NCBI RefSeq assembly: GCF_002021565.1
Contig: NZ_MSZX01000016.1
Span: forward strand, 36,988 to 100,987
Source: Paenibacillus selenitireducens
Lineage (GTDB): Bacteria; Bacillota; Bacilli; Paenibacillales; Paenibacillaceae
DNA: 64,000 nt
Reading direction: 5' to 3'
Shown: in pieces, positions 17,770 through 25,791 of the stretch
Position numbering within the stretch: the first letter of the stretch is position 1
Layout of the letters: each line of letters opens with the position of its first letter
Made by a program: the position numbers and the translations under genes
The notes under the pieces: model-generated
Told to the model about the DNA's origin: nothing
Seen by the model: only the letters and a program-made list of their open reading frames with translations
Database searches by the model: none

Positions 17770-18777
17770 ATGAAAAAGAAAAAATCATTTTTTATCGGAA
17801 CCGCGATCATCTTGCTATTATCACTGATGGTCACGGCATGCGGCGGCAATAACACGAGCAGCAATGCCGCATCCGAAACGGCAGACAAACCATCTACGAC
17901 CGAAACGTCAACATCAAAGGAGACAACACCAGCAGCAGAATTCCGCGATTATAAGACAGATAAGGGAATCGTTAAAATCCCTACCAAGCCGCTCCGCATC
18001 GTTACCGATTATTATGGCGGCGAATTGCTGTCAGTTGGCGCGAATGTTGTCGGCGTTGAACCTACGGCATTCGACAATCCTTTTATCAAAGATCAGTTAA
18101 AAGATGCAGCGGATGTAGGGGCACCAATTAATGCCGAGAAAACGTTAGCGTTAAACCCGGACTTAATTGTTGTGATGTATGACGATAGCTATGATGCATT
18201 GTCCAAAATCGCACCAACGGTACATATCCCGTATGGAACCGCTACGAATATTTATGACACCGTGAAATTATTTGGAGATTTGGTAGGCGAGCCGCAAAAG
18301 GCGGAAGATTTCATTGCAGCATTCGATAAGAAAGCAGCAGAAGGCCGCGAGAAGCTGAAGGGTATCGTTGACCCGAATGCGACTGCGGGACTCTATGAGT
18401 TGACCGATAAAGGCGAGCTGTGGATTTTTGGCGATAATGCGGGCCGCGGCGGTCAAGCCGTGTATAAAGCGCTTGGATTCAAAATGCCTGAGAAGCTGTC
18501 AGGGAATGGTCAAACGACGCAGCTCTCCTTGGAAGTGCTTCCGGAGTATGGCGCGGATTACATGTTCCTAACAACCTATGACCCTGAGAAAAAGGGAGAT
18601 GAGTTGAAGAAACTGAAAGAATCGGGTGTATGGAGAAATGTGAAAGCCGTGAAGGACAACCAAATTTTCTATAACGATTTCGATACGTTCTATCGCTATG
18701 ATCCGATTGCGATTACCGGACAAATTGATCTATTCGTGGATATGTTGATGAAGCGAAGCCAAGAGAATAAAAAGTAA
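17770..18777 (+). CDS. Ferri-siderophore ABC transporter substrate-binding lipoprotein
   Basis: A 335-residue lipoprotein of the FeuA/FhuD group, paralogous to the one at 11619. The signal peptide MKKKKSFFIGTAIILLLSLM ends with lipobox MVTACGG, then a Ser/Thr/Lys linker. Family motifs are KPLRIVTDYYGGELLSVGA, LNPDLIVVMYDDSYDALSKI and GDNAGRGGQAVYKALGFKMP. The ATG follows AGGGGGCA. The gene is monocistronic, behind a sigma-A promoter with a perfect Fur site and before a strong terminator. As with its paralogue no permease genes are adjacent, so it must share a FeuBC/FhuBGC-type importer encoded elsewhere. Confidence 0.92.
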   Translation: MKKKKSFFIGTAIILLLSLMVTACGGNNTSSNAASETADKPSTTETSTSKETTPAAEFRDYKTDKGIVKIPTKPLRIVTDYYGGELLSVGANVVGVEPTAFDNPFIKDQLKDAADVGAPINAEKTLALNPDLIVVMYDDSYDALSKIAPTVHIPYGTATNIYDTVKLFGDLVGEPQKAEDFIAAFDKKAAEGREKLKGIVDPNATAGLYELTDKGELWIFGDNAGRGGQAVYKALGFKMPEKLSGNGQTTQLSLEVLPEYGADYMFLTTYDPEKKGDELKKLKESGVWRNVKAVKDNQIFYNDFDTFYRYDPIAITGQIDLFVDMLMKRSQENKK

Positions 18778-18790
18778 GTTGCTCATAGAG

Positions 18791-18833
18791 AACCAGCCCA
18801 CCTAGGACGTAAGCCAAGGTGGGCTGGTTTTTT
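18791..18833. terminator. Terminator between siderophore-binding protein and exonuclease genes
   Basis: AACCAGCCCACCT pairs with AGGTGGGCTGGTT and is followed by TTTTTT on the plus strand. It sits between convergent genes and can serve both. Confidence 0.9.
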
Positions 18834-18847
18834 GCGCATATAATGTT

Positions 18848-19612
18848 CTATACGTGGATATCTTCGATCTCCAGAATGACAGGACAGTGGTCGCTGCCCA
18901 TGATCTGTGAATCAATATGAGCATCCGTAATGAGTGAACCAAGTCGGGAAGAGACGAGGAAATAGTCGATCCGCCAACCGACGTTCCGCTCTCTGATCTT
19001 AGGCATATAAGACCACCATGAATAGGCATCGGTCCGGTCTGGATAGAGGTGACGAAATGAATCCACAAAACCGGAATCGAGCAGTTGTGTCATTTTGCCC
19101 CGTTCTTGAGGGGTAAATCCAGAGTTGCCTTCATTCGATTTCGGGTTCTTCAAGTCCATGGCTTGATGGGCGACGTTCAAATCGCCGCAGATAATGACAG
19201 GTTTCACGCTGTCCAACTGAAGAAGGTACTCGCGGAACCGATCTTCCCATTCCAATCGATAGTCGAGTCGTGCGAGATCACGTTTGGCATTCGGCGTATA
19301 TACGGTCACTATATAGAAGGTATCGAACTCTAATGTAATGATTCGGCCTTCAGGTTCTTCATCTTCTTCAATGCCATAACGTACGGATAAGGGCTTCATT
19401 CGTGTGAAAATCGCCGTACCCGAATACCCCTTCTTCACCGCATAATTCCAGTATTGCGAATATTCCTCGCTTAATTCTAGGCTGATTTGCCCCTCTTGGA
19501 GCTTCGATTCCTGAATGCAGAAGATATCTGCATCCACAGCGTTGAAATAATCGAGGAATCCTTTATTCACACAGGCCCGTAGACCATTAACGTTCCATGA
19601 TACTAGCTTCAT
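18848..19612 (-). CDS. exoA: Exodeoxyribonuclease III (AP endonuclease)
   Basis: A class II AP endonuclease/3'-5' exonuclease of base-excision repair, 254 residues. The N-terminus MKLVSWNVNGLRA carries the first metal/active-site Asn; Glu is in CIQESKLQ; YTPNAKRDLARLDYR holds the catalytic Tyr-type region; ICGDLNVAHQAMDL carries the Asp/Asn pair; WRIDYFLVS and GSDHCPVILEI close the site with Asp-His. Two ATGs lie in frame two codons apart; the second at 19612 is taken because it gives the canonical start and correct spacing from AAGGGG. It stands alone. Confidence 0.95.
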   Translation of the reverse strand: MKLVSWNVNGLRACVNKGFLDYFNAVDADIFCIQESKLQEGQISLELSEEYSQYWNYAVKKGYSGTAIFTRMKPLSVRYGIEEDEEPEGRIITLEFDTFYIVTVYTPNAKRDLARLDYRLEWEDRFREYLLQLDSVKPVIICGDLNVAHQAMDLKNPKSNEGNSGFTPQERGKMTQLLDSGFVDSFRHLYPDRTDAYSWWSYMPKIRERNVGWRIDYFLVSSRLGSLITDAHIDSQIMGSDHCPVILEIEDIHV

Positions 19613-19704
19613 GATCATTTCCCCTTGTCGTAGCTTGATATGTCTACTAGTTTATCATAGAATCATAGGTTCACGGTTCACCCTTTTTATTCCGGTGCAT
19701 GACT

Positions 19705-20472
19705 TCATCGGCCCTGATCTTCATAGTATGTCTCATCTGCGTAAGTACGATCTGTCCCTTTGAGATAAGCCCAGATGATGGAAGGCTTTTTTACGACCCC
19801 CCAATCGCCATATTTATCGAACTTCCGACAGGAAGTAATCATTTGAGCCTTTTTAATCGTCCCGTATTTTTTGTGTTGCTGTTTGCCCCACTTTTTGAGT
19901 CGATGAGCAAAATCAGCGTCCTCCGCCATCAGCATCCGTTCGTTAAATCCTCCGATAGCATCAAAGTCTATCTTTCGACACCAGAAGATTCCGACAGAAA
20001 CTGCGCCGTATTTGATGAGAAGAGGGACAATCAGTAAAATCGCGGATACGATAATCCCCAGAGAGACCCGCTCAAATTTGCCAGCGACACCACCGCCAAT
20101 GTAAGTTCCAAGAGACAAATGTCGATCTATTTCTACAAGCATGAGATCTGTCATTTGACTGTCGGCATCAATGGTAACGAGATACTCCCCATTCGCGATT
20201 TGCGCCCCCGCGTTGCGGATTTTCGACAAATTTTTAGAGTCATTCTTCAGGGTGATGCAGCCGAATGAACGAGCAATTTCTTCGGTTCGATCTGTACATC
20301 GGTTTAGGATAACAATAACTTCGACTTGGTTGGGAAAAGGTAACGCAGCCGTCGCAATGGATTGAAGACATTTAGGAATGTAATGTTCTTCATTATGTGC
20401 AGGAATTAAGATGGAGAATTTCACAGGAACTTGCGGATTGGATCGAGCGAACGTTGTATCGGTCATAAACAT
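19705..20472 (-). CDS. Family 2 glycosyltransferase
   Basis: A 255-residue inverting GT-A glycosyltransferase. The N-terminal FSILIPAHNEEHYIPKCLQS, the nucleotide-sugar segment VIVILNRCTDRTEEIA and the metal-binding DADSQ (in LVTIDADSQMTD) are clear. A hydrophobic stretch around 145-165 (IIVSAILLIVPLLIKYGAVS) suggests membrane association; the acceptor-side ED motif is AEDADFAHRL. The ATG at 20472 shares one base with the TetR stop (TGATG), so it is translationally coupled to that regulator. The acceptor is unknown; small family 2 enzymes of this type often act in glycolipid or carotenoid-like modification. Confidence 0.85.
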   Translation of the reverse strand: MFMTDTTFARSNPQVPVKFSILIPAHNEEHYIPKCLQSIATAALPFPNQVEVIVILNRCTDRTEEIARSFGCITLKNDSKNLSKIRNAGAQIANGEYLVTIDADSQMTDLMLVEIDRHLSLGTYIGGGVAGKFERVSLGIIVSAILLIVPLLIKYGAVSVGIFWCRKIDFDAIGGFNERMLMAEDADFAHRLKKWGKQQHKKYGTIKKAQMITSCRKFDKYGDWGVVKKPSIIWAYLKGTDRTYADETYYEDQGR

Positions 20473-21071
20473 CAATCTCCCTTATCAGATGTTATACCTT
20501 CTAGTAACAACCTCGTTGCGTTGTGGAACAATTGTTTCATCTGCTCACGGTTCATGAATAAGTAGCTGTCACTTAGCCCTGAGAAGTAACTCATGATGAT
20601 AAATGCAAGCTCCTTAGGGTCCTCATGTTTGAATTCCTTGGCTGCGATCCCCTCCTTTACGATGGATTCCATATCGTCGATAACTCGCATGAGAATGACG
20701 AAAAACTTCTGTCCAGCTTCAGAGTTAGGTCCGATTTTCGCGATAAACTCTTCTCCTGCCTTATTTAATGGGCGGTTATGATGATCCACGAAATAATCGG
20801 CATAGGCATACAACTTGGCTGTAGCTGAGGTAAGGGATGAGGAGCATTCCAACCAATGATCCCAGGATTTCGTGAAAGCATCTTCGGCAAGGGCGAGAAA
20901 TAACTGTTCTTTACTCTTGAAATGGTAGTACATACTGCCTTTGCTGCTTCCGGATTGTTGACAGATATCATCAATCGACGTATCTGCATATCCTTTGGCA
21001 GCAAATAACTTCATGGCCGTTTCCATAATGTTTATTTTCGTTTGATGTGCATCATAATTTCGTTTCGTCAT
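20472..21071 (-). CDS. TetR/AcrR family transcriptional regulator
   Basis: A 199-residue repressor with an N-terminal helix-turn-helix, KGYADTSIDDICQQSGSSKG followed by SMYYHFKSKEQLF, and a long effector domain resembling the YfiR/QacR-like group. It is the first gene of a two-gene operon with the glycosyltransferase. A perfect 8+6+8 palindrome 20 bp before its start codon is the obvious operator, so the operon is probably autoregulated. Confidence 0.9.
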   Translation of the reverse strand: MTKRNYDAHQTKINIMETAMKLFAAKGYADTSIDDICQQSGSSKGSMYYHFKSKEQLFLALAEDAFTKSWDHWLECSSSLTSATAKLYAYADYFVDHHNRPLNKAGEEFIAKIGPNSEAGQKFFVILMRVIDDMESIVKEGIAAKEFKHEDPKELAFIIMSYFSGLSDSYLFMNREQMKQLFHNATRLLLEGITSDKGD

Positions 21072-21090
21072 ATAAAATAGCCCCTTCTAA

Positions 21091-21112
21091 TTAAACCGAC
21101 TATCCGGTTTAA
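21091..21112. promoter_or_regulatory. Perfect palindrome, candidate TetR operator
   Basis: TTAAACCG at 21091-21098 and CGGTTTAA at 21105-21112 are exact reverse complements with a 6 bp centre. The site lies 20 bp upstream of the divergent TetR start, a typical repressor position. Confidence 0.75.
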
Positions 21113-21318
21113 TTTATTGTATATCAAGAAGGGTTGTATTTCAATAATTTTCCAATAAAAAATAGGAGAGGCATGGATTTGTGGTGAAAAACAGCGGTTA
21201 GGTAGAAAATCGAACTGCGTATGGAGTTATTAAGGCTACAGATTAATCTTGCCGTAGAGCTCATGTCACGATATGCTAGGTATATCTTATGACTACAAAT
21301 ATTAGGGATTGATGACTC

Positions 21319-22119
21319 GTGACAATCGGTTTTTTTGATTCGGGCATTGGCGGGCTTACAGTACTCGCGGAATCGCTTCGGCGGCTTCCTGCTGAGAACT
21401 ATCTCTTTATGGCTGATACGCTCCATGTCCCTTATGGAACCAAATCGAAGGAAGATGTGAGGTCGTACATCCTTGAGAGTGTAGAGATGATGATGAAAGA
21501 AGGCATCGATGCACTGGTGGTCGCCTGCAACACAGCAACCAGTATTGCGATTCAAGAGCTTAGGTCGATGTATTCCTTGCCGATCATCGGTATGGAGCCT
21601 GCGGTGAAACCAGCCGTGGAAATGAATCACGCAACAGGGAAGCGGGTATTGGTATTCGCTACGCCTTTGACCTTGCAACAGCCTAAGTACTATGCGCTCG
21701 TATCGCGTGTGGATGAAGAGGGGATTGTAGATTCTCTGCCGCTGCCTGAGCTTGTGAAATATTGTGAATCTCTGCAGTTTGATCGACGGATTCTGGGAGA
21801 ATATTTCCGTGCGAAGCTGGCAGATTATCATTTGAATGATTATGGTATTGTCGTGCTTGGTTGTACACATTATCCGTATTATAAGGATATTCTCCGTGAG
21901 ATCTTGCCACCGCATATCCAAATCGTTGACGGCAATGCTGGAACGGTAAGACGGCTTGCTGCTTTGCTGAGCCGGTACGGTATCCCTGTCGGCAAAGGAA
22001 GCGGGGATGTACGCTTTATGTGTTCTGGAGGCGATCCTGCCTATCTCGACAAAATGCAGACGGCGCTTGCGCTTCTGCGAGGTATGGATGTGCAAGCAGA
22101 AGAGACGCTCAGATCGTGA
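21319..22119 (+). CDS. murI: Glutamate racemase
   Basis: Makes D-glutamate for peptidoglycan. The 266-residue protein begins TIGFFDSGIGGLTVLAESLR with the first catalytic acid region, has the first catalytic Cys in VVACNTATSIAIQEL and the second in VVLGCTHYPYYKDIL, each followed by the conserved Asn/Thr-His. The start is a GTG; no strong ribosome binding site is visible. A large open frame on the opposite strand here is only a shadow of this gene. It is monocistronic and ends in a bidirectional terminator. Confidence 0.95.
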   Translation: MTIGFFDSGIGGLTVLAESLRRLPAENYLFMADTLHVPYGTKSKEDVRSYILESVEMMMKEGIDALVVACNTATSIAIQELRSMYSLPIIGMEPAVKPAVEMNHATGKRVLVFATPLTLQQPKYYALVSRVDEEGIVDSLPLPELVKYCESLQFDRRILGEYFRAKLADYHLNDYGIVVLGCTHYPYYKDILREILPPHIQIVDGNAGTVRRLAALLSRYGIPVGKGSGDVRFMCSGGDPAYLDKMQTALALLRGMDVQAEETLRS

Positions 22120-22142
22120 TTACATGAAATCAAAAACATAGG

Positions 22143-22185
22143 AAAGGCCGAAGCCATTCTCTTCTGCAGAGAGGCTTCGGCCTTT
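22143..22185. terminator. Bidirectional terminator between murI and the PucR gene
   Basis: AAAGGCCGAAGCC pairs perfectly with GGCTTCGGCCTTT over a 17 base loop between convergent genes; a T-rich run follows on the plus strand. Confidence 0.8.
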
Positions 22186-22203
22186 GTTTGGTCTGGCCTT
22201 TTT

Positions 22204-23898
22204 TTACACCTTATTTAATAATCGGTAGACTTTTAGTGCTAATTGAATTTGCAGCAGTTCTTCAGCGTTCTTGAAGTCGGTATTTAGAATCTCTTTGATC
22301 TTTTCAACCCGATAGATGAACGTGTTCCGATGAATGAACATCGCCTTCGCTGCTTCACTGACATTATGGTTGTACATGAAATAATTTTCGAGCGTAATCA
22401 TCAGACTCGTTCCATGGGTATTGTCATGATCGTAAATTTTCCCCAGGCATTTCAGGAAAAAGTCCTCCAGCTCCATCGTCTTAATGTTGGAATCCAGGAA
22501 GTGGTACACCGAATAATCCTCAAAATGCGACACTTCTCCTTTTCCGTCAAATTTCTGCATCAACCGAATGGCCTCGTGCGCTTCGGAAAAACTCTTGTGC
22601 AAGGAACTGATGTGTTTATACTGTCTTCCGATACCGATATAGAAGGTGGTTTTTTTCAGAGCCGCCGTAAGCTTGTCATGAAGAGCATTCCCGTATGTCT
22701 TCGCCTCGCTTACGGAAATCATCGGTTTATATTCATTCTGTCCCACAAGAATGATGACCCTATTGTTCCGATAGAAACAGGTGACTTCTCCGCTGGATTT
22801 CCCCGCATATTCATAGACCAAATCCACACATTTCTTCGCCATATTATCTAATTCGTATTTCCGTACGACGATGTCCTCATAGTTCTCTAACTCGATCTGC
22901 TCAATGTTAATGACCATACAGTAATACATATAATGCGAGTTCAACCCATGCAAATCACATAAGGTTTGAAGCGTGTCGCTCGATGTAATTTTACCCGTCA
23001 GCAAATCATCGAAGAAATCCTGTCGAATCTTCAGTTTGACTTCCTCAATTTCCTTCGCCTTAATACGTTCCAGCGCCATAATGGTCGATGCCTGCTCCAG
23101 GACGATGTAGTCGAACTCTGTCAATTCACGGACCGTCTGCCAAACGACGATATAGCCATAAATATAATTCGCTACGGCGACGGGGAGGATTCGACACTTA
23201 ATTTCGAGCCCTTTCGTATGGAAGATACGCTTGATTGATTTCTTCATTTGACTGATATTTTGCGGCACGCTTTCAATAAATTCTCTCGTAAAAACGGGAC
23301 GGTTGCGTACTAAATTAAGACAGGATTCGAGCGGAATTTCGTTATTGTCCAGATCTGTATAGTACAGCAAATTCCAGTCTCGATCGAGGAAAACAATAGG
23401 ATTGTGGATCGTCTCGGACAGTTCCGAAGAAATCCGTTCGATTCCTCCTCCTTCTAAGGCAATTCGGAATAAAATATTGTGCATATCCAGCGTTCTTCGG
23501 TTCAACAAATCATAACGTCCTGCCGCTTTTTCATTGATGATCGAGATCACTTTCGACAACGGATAACCGAAGGGGAGCTCTAATAACGGCAGCCCGTATT
23601 TATTGGCGTGATCGATCATATTTTGCGGAATTTTATCGAAATAACGTTTCATCTTGATACATAAACCGGAGCAATTGATCTCCGACAGTTCTTTAATAAT
23701 GTTGTTCTGAAGTGCTGCATTATCTTTGAAAATATAACCCGTCGATAACAGTAATTCGTTAGAGGTAAGCCAGTCGAATGAGTCCGGATTTTCCATAATA
23801 TTGACGATGGATATGACATTATCCAGCCCTTGCTCGCCCGCCACGACTTTGATGCCATCGATGGATTTCAATTGGAGTAGATCTCTAATGGTTAACAT
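22204..23898 (-). CDS. PucR-family transcriptional regulator (purine/ureide catabolism type)
   Basis: A 564-residue regulator. The N-terminal PucR domain reads LTIRDLLQLKSIDGIKVVAG and NVISIVNIMENPDSFDWL; the centre carries the GGDEF-like CdaR region; the C-terminus is the PucR helix-turn-helix, YNHNVSEAAKAMFIHRNTFI followed by YRVEKIKEIL. An ATG at 23898 is chosen over the GTG at 23907 because AAGGAG has proper spacing only to the former. It is divergent from the ankyrin-allHFG-permease-carbamate kinase operon and is the natural candidate for its activator, since B. subtilis PucR controls allantoin/ureide genes. Confidence 0.9.
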   Translation of the reverse strand: MLTIRDLLQLKSIDGIKVVAGEQGLDNVISIVNIMENPDSFDWLTSNELLLSTGYIFKDNAALQNNIIKELSEINCSGLCIKMKRYFDKIPQNMIDHANKYGLPLLELPFGYPLSKVISIINEKAAGRYDLLNRRTLDMHNILFRIALEGGGIERISSELSETIHNPIVFLDRDWNLLYYTDLDNNEIPLESCLNLVRNRPVFTREFIESVPQNISQMKKSIKRIFHTKGLEIKCRILPVAVANYIYGYIVVWQTVRELTEFDYIVLEQASTIMALERIKAKEIEEVKLKIRQDFFDDLLTGKITSSDTLQTLCDLHGLNSHYMYYCMVINIEQIELENYEDIVVRKYELDNMAKKCVDLVYEYAGKSSGEVTCFYRNNRVIILVGQNEYKPMISVSEAKTYGNALHDKLTAALKKTTFYIGIGRQYKHISSLHKSFSEAHEAIRLMQKFDGKGEVSHFEDYSVYHFLDSNIKTMELEDFFLKCLGKIYDHDNTHGTSLMITLENYFMYNHNVSEAAKAMFIHRNTFIYRVEKIKEILNTDFKNAEELLQIQLALKVYRLLNKV

Positions 23899-23936
23899 TG
23901 TTCGCACTCCTTCGACATAAACTGCAAAAAACGATT

Positions 23937-23955
23937 ATTGTGCAACCTGCACAAT
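23937..23955. promoter_or_regulatory. Palindrome upstream of the PucR gene, candidate operator
   Basis: ATTGTGC-aacct-GCACAAT has 7 bp perfect arms. It lies 39 bp before the PucR start in the 319 bp divergent region (23899-24217), which otherwise shows only AT-rich DNA and no gene. It differs from the B. subtilis PucR box, so assignment is inference. Confidence 0.5.
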
Positions 23956-24217
23956 GCAGGAGGCTTCTTTTTAGTTCTGGTAACCAATGACCATTCCTGT
24001 ATTCAGGTCTACAATTAGGCTGTAAACAAAAGCTTGTTAAATATTTCACTTCCTAATTTCTGGTAAGGGGGGTAGCTCGTTGATTCACCGTCAATATAAC
24101 ACAACCCTCAAGGCGTGTATTTATTGATTGTAACAATTTCATGAAACTTATCAAATGTCTGATGGTTTCAAAGCAGGTGTCATGGGACTGCGCTACTAAA
24201 ACTATGGAGGTAACAAC

Positions 24218-24823
24218 ATGTCGGAATTGAACTTCGTTCAACAATTTTTGGAAGCAGCGGGTAAAGGTGAGATCGACACGCTGAAGAAGTGCCTAGAGCA
24301 AGGTGTGGACATTAACGCACGCAACAAACAGAAGAGAACAGCTATTTTAGTGGCTGCCATGAACGATCAATTGGATGCGGTTGAATTCCTTGTGCAAGCT
24401 GGGGCCAATGTTGATTTGCAGGATGAGACGTGCTTCAATCCGTTCTTGTTCGGTTGTATTAATGGCAAATTAGAGCTTGTCAAAATGATGATAAAAGCGA
24501 ATGCCAACGTTGAACTGTTGACTCGTTTTGGCGGCGTAGGCATTACCCCGGCAAGTGAAAAGGGACATGTCGAAGTGGTTCGTGAGCTCCTAACGACAAC
24601 AGATATCAACGTTAACCATACGAATATTTGCGGCTGGACTCCACTTATCGAAGCTATTATTTTGAATGACGGCGGGGAGAAGCAGCAAACGATTATTAAA
24701 TTGTTAATCGAGCATGGTGCGAACGTTCACATGGTTGATAAATATGGCGTGCCGCCGATTGAGCTGGCAAGAAGCAAAGGATTTACGGAAATCGAGAACA
24801 TTCTTCTAGCAGCGGGTGCCTAA
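24218..24823 (+). CDS. Ankyrin-repeat protein linked to the allHFG operon
   Basis: A 201-residue soluble protein made almost wholly of about five to six ankyrin repeats: AAGKGEIDTLKKCLEQGVDI, TAILVAAMNDQLDAVEFLVQ, FNPFLFGCINGKLELVKMMI, GITPASEKGHVEVVRELLTT, GWTPLIEAIILNDGGEKQQT and PPIELARSKGFTEIENILLA. No signal peptide or catalytic domain is seen. The ATG follows GGAGGTAAC. It is the first gene of the plus-strand operon and the next gene starts 32 bp after its stop. Ankyrin repeats mediate protein-protein binding, so it could be an assembly or regulatory partner of the carbamoyltransferase; no function is established. Confidence 0.85.
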   Translation: MSELNFVQQFLEAAGKGEIDTLKKCLEQGVDINARNKQKRTAILVAAMNDQLDAVEFLVQAGANVDLQDETCFNPFLFGCINGKLELVKMMIKANANVELLTRFGGVGITPASEKGHVEVVRELLTTTDINVNHTNICGWTPLIEAIILNDGGEKQQTIIKLLIEHGANVHMVDKYGVPPIELARSKGFTEIENILLAAGA

Positions 24824-24855
24824 TCATTCGTTCAACATAAACGAAGGTGAAACTG

Positions 24856-25791
24856 ATGATTCAAGCCATTTCTGGTGAGTTGGGTATGATCGAGCGATTG
24901 CAGCGTTCGGAGTTCAGCGGGTATGTGCATAGCGTTTTTGATAAGACCATCAACGTGATGTGTCTGGAAAATGGAGAGCTCTATACGTTGGCCTGTCATC
25001 GCGTGGATAATGCACCCAACACATTGGTTATTGATGTGAATAGTTTTGGCGAATTGGGAATTAACATGAACGATTCTGTGCAAGTTGCCCATAATCGGAT
25101 AAATATTGGTTCCAAATTAGTGATTGCGATGGATCATGCGAAGCTGTGGGAAAGCATCGTACCGAGCTATCCCACAGATGTCGAATTATTGAAAAAAAAT
25201 GTTGCTAAAATGAATAGGCACATGGACATGCATGGCACACGCGGCGGTATGAAAAAGCCGTTGCCATCCCATCGGATGTTTGAAGAGGCAGTATCCAGCA
25301 TGCTCCTTGAACGATCGGAAATGCTCCTTACAGCATTACTACGACATGAGATGTCCACAGCATTCGACATGGCTGTTCGACTTGTAGGTTTGGGTCCGGG
25401 CTTAACGCCATCGGGTGATGATTTTTTAGTGGGTTTATTTACAATTTTCAACATGCCAAACAGTCCTTGCAGCGAATGGACCGATTTCTCGGCACGCGTC
25501 GTGCAGGAGGCTCAAGGCTTAACGAATGAAATTAGCTACATGGCCATGAAGAAAGCATCCCTTGGCCGCGTAAGAGAGTCGATTCTCGGATTGCTTCACG
25601 CTCTTATAGCGGGGAGCCAAGAGGAATTGCTGCTCGCATTGGATCGTGTATTGAATATCGGATCTTCATCCGGCACAGATATTGCAACAGGTCTTGTGCG
25701 GGGATTGGAGATCAATATACATCGTGGAGGTAAGATATGTCTACCAAAGTTGTCATCAAACAAAGCACGTATTTTGATTCCGTATCGTTGA
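24856..25791 (+). CDS. allH: DUF2877 protein, AllH-like oxamate carbamoyltransferase subunit
   Basis: A 311-residue member of DUF2877, the family of E. coli YlbF/AllH. Hallmarks are LVGLGPGLTPSGDDFLVG near residue 185 and a C-terminal GSSSGTDIATGLVRGLE. In E. coli AllF, AllG and AllH together are reported as oxamate carbamoyltransferase (carbamoyl-phosphate + oxamate = oxalurate + phosphate), so this is taken as one subunit. A GTG at 24847 would add three residues, but AAGGTGA is spaced for the ATG at 24856. Its last 55 bases overlap the start of the AllF gene, an unusually long overlap that implies coupled translation. Confidence 0.82.
   Translation: MIQAISGELGMIERLQRSEFSGYVHSVFDKTINVMCLENGELYTLACHRVDNAPNTLVIDVNSFGELGINMNDSVQVAHNRINIGSKLVIAMDHAKLWESIVPSYPTDVELLKKNVAKMNRHMDMHGTRGGMKKPLPSHRMFEEAVSSMLLERSEMLLTALLRHEMSTAFDMAVRLVGLGPGLTPSGDDFLVGLFTIFNMPNSPCSEWTDFSARVVQEAQGLTNEISYMAMKKASLGRVRESILGLLHALIAGSQEELLLALDRVLNIGSSSGTDIATGLVRGLEINIHRGGKICLPKLSSNKARILIPYR

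Noticed and set aside
21124..22095. Open frame of 323 codons on the minus strand
   Set aside because: It lies wholly over murI on the opposite strand; composition is low in normal protein signatures and has no family motif. It is a shadow frame.
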